Source of the DNA: Phocoena phocoena
Lineage: Eukaryota > Chordata > Mammalia > Artiodactyla > Phocoenidae
Length of the DNA stretch: 64,000 bases
NCBI RefSeq assembly: GCF_963924675.1
Contig: NC_089221.1
Span: forward strand, 92,443,835 to 92,507,834
Direction: 5' to 3'
In this document: positions 59,445-64,000 of the stretch, in pieces
Position numbering within the stretch: position 1 is the first letter of the stretch
Layout: each line of letters begins with the position of its first letter
Position numbers and translations under genes: made by a program
The notes under the pieces: generated by a model
What the model was told of the DNA's origin: nothing
The model's database searches: none
Seen by the model: only the letters and a program-made list of their open reading frames with translations

Positions 59445-60669
59445 TTTTAAAACTACAATTAAAAACATATACAATCAAAATGTTTTAGACCAAATTTGAA
59501 AACAATGGAGGTCACTGAAGCATTAATTTGTGCTACTAGTTTATATGTATCTCAGAATAAAGCTCCTGCCATCCCTATTTGTATAAAAATGTTATTATTC
59601 AGGCTACATACATATGTACGCATTAAAAGTATTTTCTGATCAAAATTTGCTATAGAAATAAATTATACATTAAGGCTATTATAAGACTGTACTGACAAAC
59701 ATGCTCCTTATTTCAAATATCTGTGCTCATTATGATTAGCTTTACTGTTTTTAATAAATATTCGTAAGTATATGTCATAAATATGAACACATAGTGCACC
59801 TTAAAAAAATAAACAACCTCTGAACCTTCTGTAACTTAAAAAAAATTGATGACTCAATAGAAATAATAGGTTCTTAAAGTCTTAAATCCTTCATTCTATT
59901 TTAACATGAACCTGTTAGGCTTAAAAGACTTGTGATTTTAAAAACTGGTAAGAATACGGGCAACAATATCAACTAGAATAAAATGAGTTAAAATCAGTGC
60001 TCTGAATTCAGTTATCTCAACTCGTACTTTAATACTTAACTCTTTCTTTACTGGAGACCTCAGATACATTGATAGCAGAATAAAATATAGATTTATGCCT
60101 ACAAAGAGATCAACAAAAGTTTTTTTCTTTAAAAATAATAATTATCTATTGTAAAAGCACATGCTAGTGTAAGTTCTCCAGGTGCCAAGCAACCAAATAA
60201 AGCTCAAATTCTTTAAAAAATCTTCCAGTCTCTTCAGATTCATACTGGGTTAGGGTATGACAAAAAATCCTAAGAACAGAATAAAGTGGGTCAGAGACCA
60301 AAGACCAATTCTCCCATTGTTTCTATACTTCTCATGGGACATGGGAAGGAGCTGAAATGTTGCAATGGAAATTGGATTTTTAGTGATGTATAAACTAAGT
60401 GAGAGATATATACATGGTCTTCTACAAGCCAGACATATAGATGTGTTCTGTGTTACCTCAAAAAGCAAAAGTTTCTCAAAAGAAATGTTTCTAGCACCAA
60501 TAATAGAATCTTAGTGTTTTTCCCTCCAATCTTTCTCCTCTCTAATCAGCAAATATCAAAATAGATTTTTACACCCCTGCTCAAGAACATTTCATGGCTT
60601 TCTGTTACTGACAGTGGAAGTGAGATAGTTTGGAGTTTAACTGTAGAGTGCCTACGCTAAAAGGCTTCC
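59445..60669. other. Upstream flank without recognised gene
   Basis: AT-rich DNA with no confident feature. 60490-60660 has an L2-like look. Confidence 0.4.
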
Positions 60670-61233
60670 TACAGGTATTAAGTTTTCCATGGCCGCCATA
60701 ACAAATTACCACAAATTTAGTGGCTTAAAAAAACAAAATTTATTATCTTACAGTTTTGTAGTTCAGAAGTCCAAAATGGGTCTCACTGAGCTAAAATCAA
60801 GGTGTCTGCAGGGCTCTACTTCTTTCAGGAGGCTCTAAGGGAGAATCTGTTTTCTTGCCCTTTCCAGGTTCTAGAGACCAACTATATTCTTGGTTCAAGG
60901 CCTCTTTCCTCCATCTTCAAAGCTAGCAGTGGTGGCCTGAGTCCTTCTCAATTTGCAGCACTGTCACTTTGCTTCTATTGTCATTATCTCTTTCTCTGAA
61001 TCTTGTTCTCTTCCCTCTTTTAAGGACTTAAAAACCATTCTTGGGCTTCCCTGGTGGCGCAGTGGTTGAGAGTCCGCCTGCCGATGCAGGGGACACGGGT
61101 TCGTGCCCCGGTCTGGGAAGATCCCACATGCCGCGGAGCGGCTGGGCCCGTGAGCCATGGCCGCTGAGCCTGCGCGTCCGGAGCCTGTCCTCCGCAACGG
61201 GAGAGGCCACAACAGTGAGAGGCCCGCGTAACG

Positions 61234-61277
<44 letters not shown>

Positions 61278-61445
61278 ATTCTTACATTGGCCCACCTCAA
61301 TAATCCAACAATCCAGGGTACCTCATTAACAACTTTATTCCACCTGCAACCTTAATTCCCCTTTGTAACATAATCTAACATATTCACAGCTTCTAGGGAT
61401 TAGGAACTGGACATCTTTAGGGAGCCATTACTCTGCCTACCACAC
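60670..61445 (-). mobile_element. MLT1-type LTR interrupted by a CHR SINE
   Basis: Reverse MLT1 3' end (CCGCCATAACAAATTACCAC, then TTAGTGGCTTAAAAAAACA) and a closing GGAACTGGACATCTTTAGGG. The SINE at 61044-61274 splits it. Confidence 0.65.
61044..61274 (+). mobile_element. CHR SINE with a long A-tail
   Basis: Nearly consensus SINE and the longest uninterrupted A-run in the window (about 37). TSD AAAAACCATTCTT. The long pure tail suggests recent insertion. Confidence 0.95.
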
Positions 61446-61524
61446 GAAAGCTTTATCTTCAACTATTCCAGAACTTGCATCCTAATACCAGTCCAATCAA
61501 ACTAAACACTTAGCCATTCCTTTT

Positions 61525-61851
61525 TTTAAAAAATAAATTTATTTATTTTTTGGCTGCGTTGGGTCTTCGTGCTGTGCTCAGGCTTTCTCTAGTTGCGGCA
61601 AGCAGGGGCTACTCTTCGTTGTGATGTGCCGGCTTCTTATTGTGGCGGTTTCTCTTGTCATGAAGCATGGGCTCTAGGTGTGCGCTCTTCAGTAGTTGTG
61701 GCTCGCAGGCTCTAGAGCACAGGCTCAGTAGCTGTGGCGCACAGGCTTAGTTGGTACGCAGCACATGGGATTTTCCAGGACCAGGGCTCGAACCCGTGTC
61801 CCGTGCACTGGCAGACGGATTCTTAGCCACTGTGTCACCAGGGAAGTCCCC
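61525..61851 (-). mobile_element. Long CHR-type SINE
   Basis: Flanked by CACTTAGCCATT copies at about 61507 and 61852. Confidence 0.93.
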
Positions 61852-61904
61852 ACTTAGCCATTTCTAAAACTCACCTTAGACACTGAACTTTCTGCCTTTA
61901 CTAT

Positions 61905-62110
61905 AATGTGGTACAGTAGAAGGCTCCAGCATATGGAGACTGAAGAATCAGGTTTAAAGTTCTGAGTCTTTCATTTTGTAGCTCTGTGACTCTGGATGTT
62001 ACTTAACTATCCTAAGACTTGGCTACTCTTTCATCTGTAAAATGAGAATAACTGTTTGGCTTATTTTATAGAACTGTTATAAGGATCAAATGTGTAACTG
62101 TGAACAAACT
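61905..62110 (+). mobile_element. MIR SINE
   Basis: TTGTAGCTCTGTGACTCTGG, TTTCATCTGTAAAATGAGAA and AGAACTGTTATAAGGATCAA are MIR core blocks. Confidence 0.85.
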
Positions 62111-62154
62111 TTATAAACTATGAAATATGTTTTATGAGTAAAGGATTATTAATT

Positions 62155-62430
62155 GCTCTATTGGTCCAAATCAAGATTCAGCTTAAACATACATTTCCAT
62201 GAAGTAATCTACCCTCCCACCTAGACTCCTAGACTCCTCACCCTCCTCTTCCCTCCACTGTTCCCTCCTTTTATGGCAGAAACACATTGTAGCTCTGTGT
62301 GTACATCTCCTTTCCCATTCCTGACTATAAGAATCCGAGGGAAGAGCCACACCTGATTTTATCTTGAACGCCTCATGGTGTATACCATAGTATTTTGTAC
62401 ATAACAGGTGTTCATTAAGTATTAGTAGAA
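62155..62430 (+). mobile_element. L2 3'-end fragment
   Basis: TTCCATGAAGTAATCTACCC and TACATAACAGGTGTTCATTA correspond to the L2 3' region. 62431-63085 has no recognised feature. Confidence 0.6.
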
Positions 62431-63085
62431 GGAATGAGTTAAAATTAATCTCCAAAGGGGACCCAATGCAGATGCTCTCAAGGAATAATAGTAGAGCAAA
62501 TGCTGAATAATGAATATTAGTACAAAGTATAACTTTCTACAGAGGAAATGGAATGCTTTAAATAAAAGCCCTAGGCCCTGTAAGTGAAAAATATGTGACG
62601 CAGCCTTGGGGCTAAGTTTCTGAGGTTGGGTGGCTGCACAGTAGAATCACTTTAGGAGCTTGAGAAGTTTTAAAAACACCATTAAGTCAGAATCTCTGAG
62701 GATGAGGTCCAGGCATTGGTGGGTGCTGGCAGGATTGCAAAGCACCACCCACCACTCTAGCTTCTGCTATCAAAGCTCCTACTGCACTATGACAGGGAGA
62801 CCATTTTGAAATGCCTTTTAATTCAGTGTGCTATACAGATTGAGGCATTTGCTTACAGAGGAAAAAAACCTTCCTTTTTCCTGTCAAAAAGCTTCCTTGT
62901 CATGTATTAGCAATTAACATAAGAAAAACAATAGGGACTAATAAATACACAGAATATGTTCTACTACATTAAGGAATCAAAGAAAACAAAAACAAAAGAG
63001 TATCATTTTCACCAATTAAATAGGCAATGCTATTTTAAAATAATATTGCAGGTCAGTGAGGATACATTTTAAAAAAGTAGGCAGG

Positions 63086-63350
63086 GTTTCCCTGGTGGCG
63101 CAGTGGTTGAGAGTCTGCCTGCCGATGCAGGGGACACGGGCTCGAGCCCTGGTCCGGGAAGATCCCACATGCCGAGGAGCAACTGGGCCCGTGAGCTACA
63201 ACTACTGAGCCTGTGCTCCGCAGCAAGAGAGGCCGCGACAGTGAGAGACCCGTGCACCACGATGAAGAGTGGCCCCCGCTTGCCACAACTAGAGAAAGCC
63301 CTCGCATAGAAACGAAGACCCAACACAGCCAAAAATTTAAAAATAAATAA
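63086..63350 (+). mobile_element. Long CHR-type SINE
   Basis: Starts GGTTTCCCTGGTGGCGCAG and ends AAATTTAAAAATAAATAAAA, with imperfect AAAAGTAGGCAG/AAAAGTCAGTAG flanks. Confidence 0.92.
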
Positions 63351-63556
63351 AAGTCAGTAGCTTTTGAAAATCCTTAAAATGTTTAAAATGCTTATACTGA
63401 AATAAGTCCAGTTAAAAGAAATTATCTTATGTACAATCAGGTACATGCACAAAGATTTATATTCAAAGATACTCAGTATTGTTTCCACAAGTGAAATTTT
63501 AGAAACAACCTCAATGATTGATAAAAACAGCTTGGTTAATTATACTTTTGGCACTC

Positions 63557-63762
63557 ATTTTTTTTTTTTTGCGGTACGCCGGCCTCTCACTGTTGTGGCC
63601 TCTCCCGTTGCGGAGCACAGGCTCCGGACGCGCAGGCTCGGCAGCCATGGCTCACAGGCCCAGCCGTTCCGCGGCATGTGGGATCTTCCTGGACCGGGGC
63701 AGGAACCCGTGTCCCCTGCATCGGCAGGCGGACTCTCAACCACTGCGCCACCAGGGAAGCGC
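63557..63762 (-). mobile_element. CHR SINE
   Basis: Full-length. Perfect 13-bp TSD ACTTTTGGCACTC at 63544-63556 and 63763-63775. Confidence 0.95.
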
Positions 63763-63814
63763 ACTTTTGGCACTCTTAAAGATGATTAATGTTATGCCGG
63801 ATATACAATTACAT

Positions 63815-64000
63815 AAAAGAGCATAAAATACATAGGAATAAATTTACCCAAGGAAGTGAAAGATCTGTACAGTGAAAACTATAAGACAGTGATGAAAGAA
63901 ATTGAAGAAGACACAAATAAATGGAAAGATATTTCATGCTCACTGATTAGAAAAATTAATATTATTAAAATGTCCATACTACCCAAAGTGATCTACAGAT
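63815..64000 (+). mobile_element. L1 ORF2 fragment running off the right edge
   Basis: Reads as ORF2p after the RT palm: [20 protein letters not shown], then [13 protein letters not shown] and a [11 protein letters not shown] end. It continues past position 64000. Confidence 0.88.

Overview
This is mammalian nuclear DNA from a cetacean, most likely a toothed whale. At least 27 tRNA-derived SINEs of the cetacean CHR type (and two Bov-tA/CHR-1-like relatives) are scattered through it, together with young L1 copies. The window carries the 5' part of one protein-coding gene, APC (adenomatous polyposis coli), on the minus strand.

APC layout, in transcript order (right to left): GC-rich promoter 1A (about 56913-57240); non-coding exon 1A (56846-56912); exon 2 with the start codon (42269-42421); exon 3 (31869-31953); exon 4 (24485-24686); exon 5 (20090-20198); exon 6 (17954-18067); exon 7 (8190-8273). 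All junctions have AG/GT sites. The six coding pieces (135, 85, 202, 109, 114 and 84 nt) add up to 729 nt, i.e. codons 1-243. They cover the N-terminal dimerisation coiled coil, both N-terminal nuclear export signals and part of the second coiled-coil region. Exon 8 and the armadillo, beta-catenin-binding and C-terminal regions lie beyond position 1.

The rest is intron and upstream DNA dominated by transposons. Young L1 copies are at 1-3075 (+), 14921-17751 (-), 24776-25154 (-), 25155-31191 (- and nearly full length), 31749-31860 (+, tiny) and 63815-64000 (+). Ancient L1, L2, MIR, MLT1-type LTRs, two other LTR-like elements and one hAT-type DNA transposon fill most remaining intron. Target-site duplications (TSDs) allow insertion order to be read in several nested cases. 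I see no second cellular gene, structural RNA gene or CRISPR array.

The most interesting signals affect how APC is expressed. A tiny L1 insertion duplicated the exon 3 splice donor as its TSD. An overlapping upstream ORF spans exons 1A and 2. A 40-bp tandem duplication ends 10 bp from the exon 6 donor. A sense-oriented LTR-like element with its own TATA-like and polyadenylation-like motifs sits in intron 6. A speculative in-frame 96-nt exon candidate also lies in intron 6. I found no evidence for a wholly new biological system; this looks like a conserved tumour-suppressor locus in a retroelement-rich genome.
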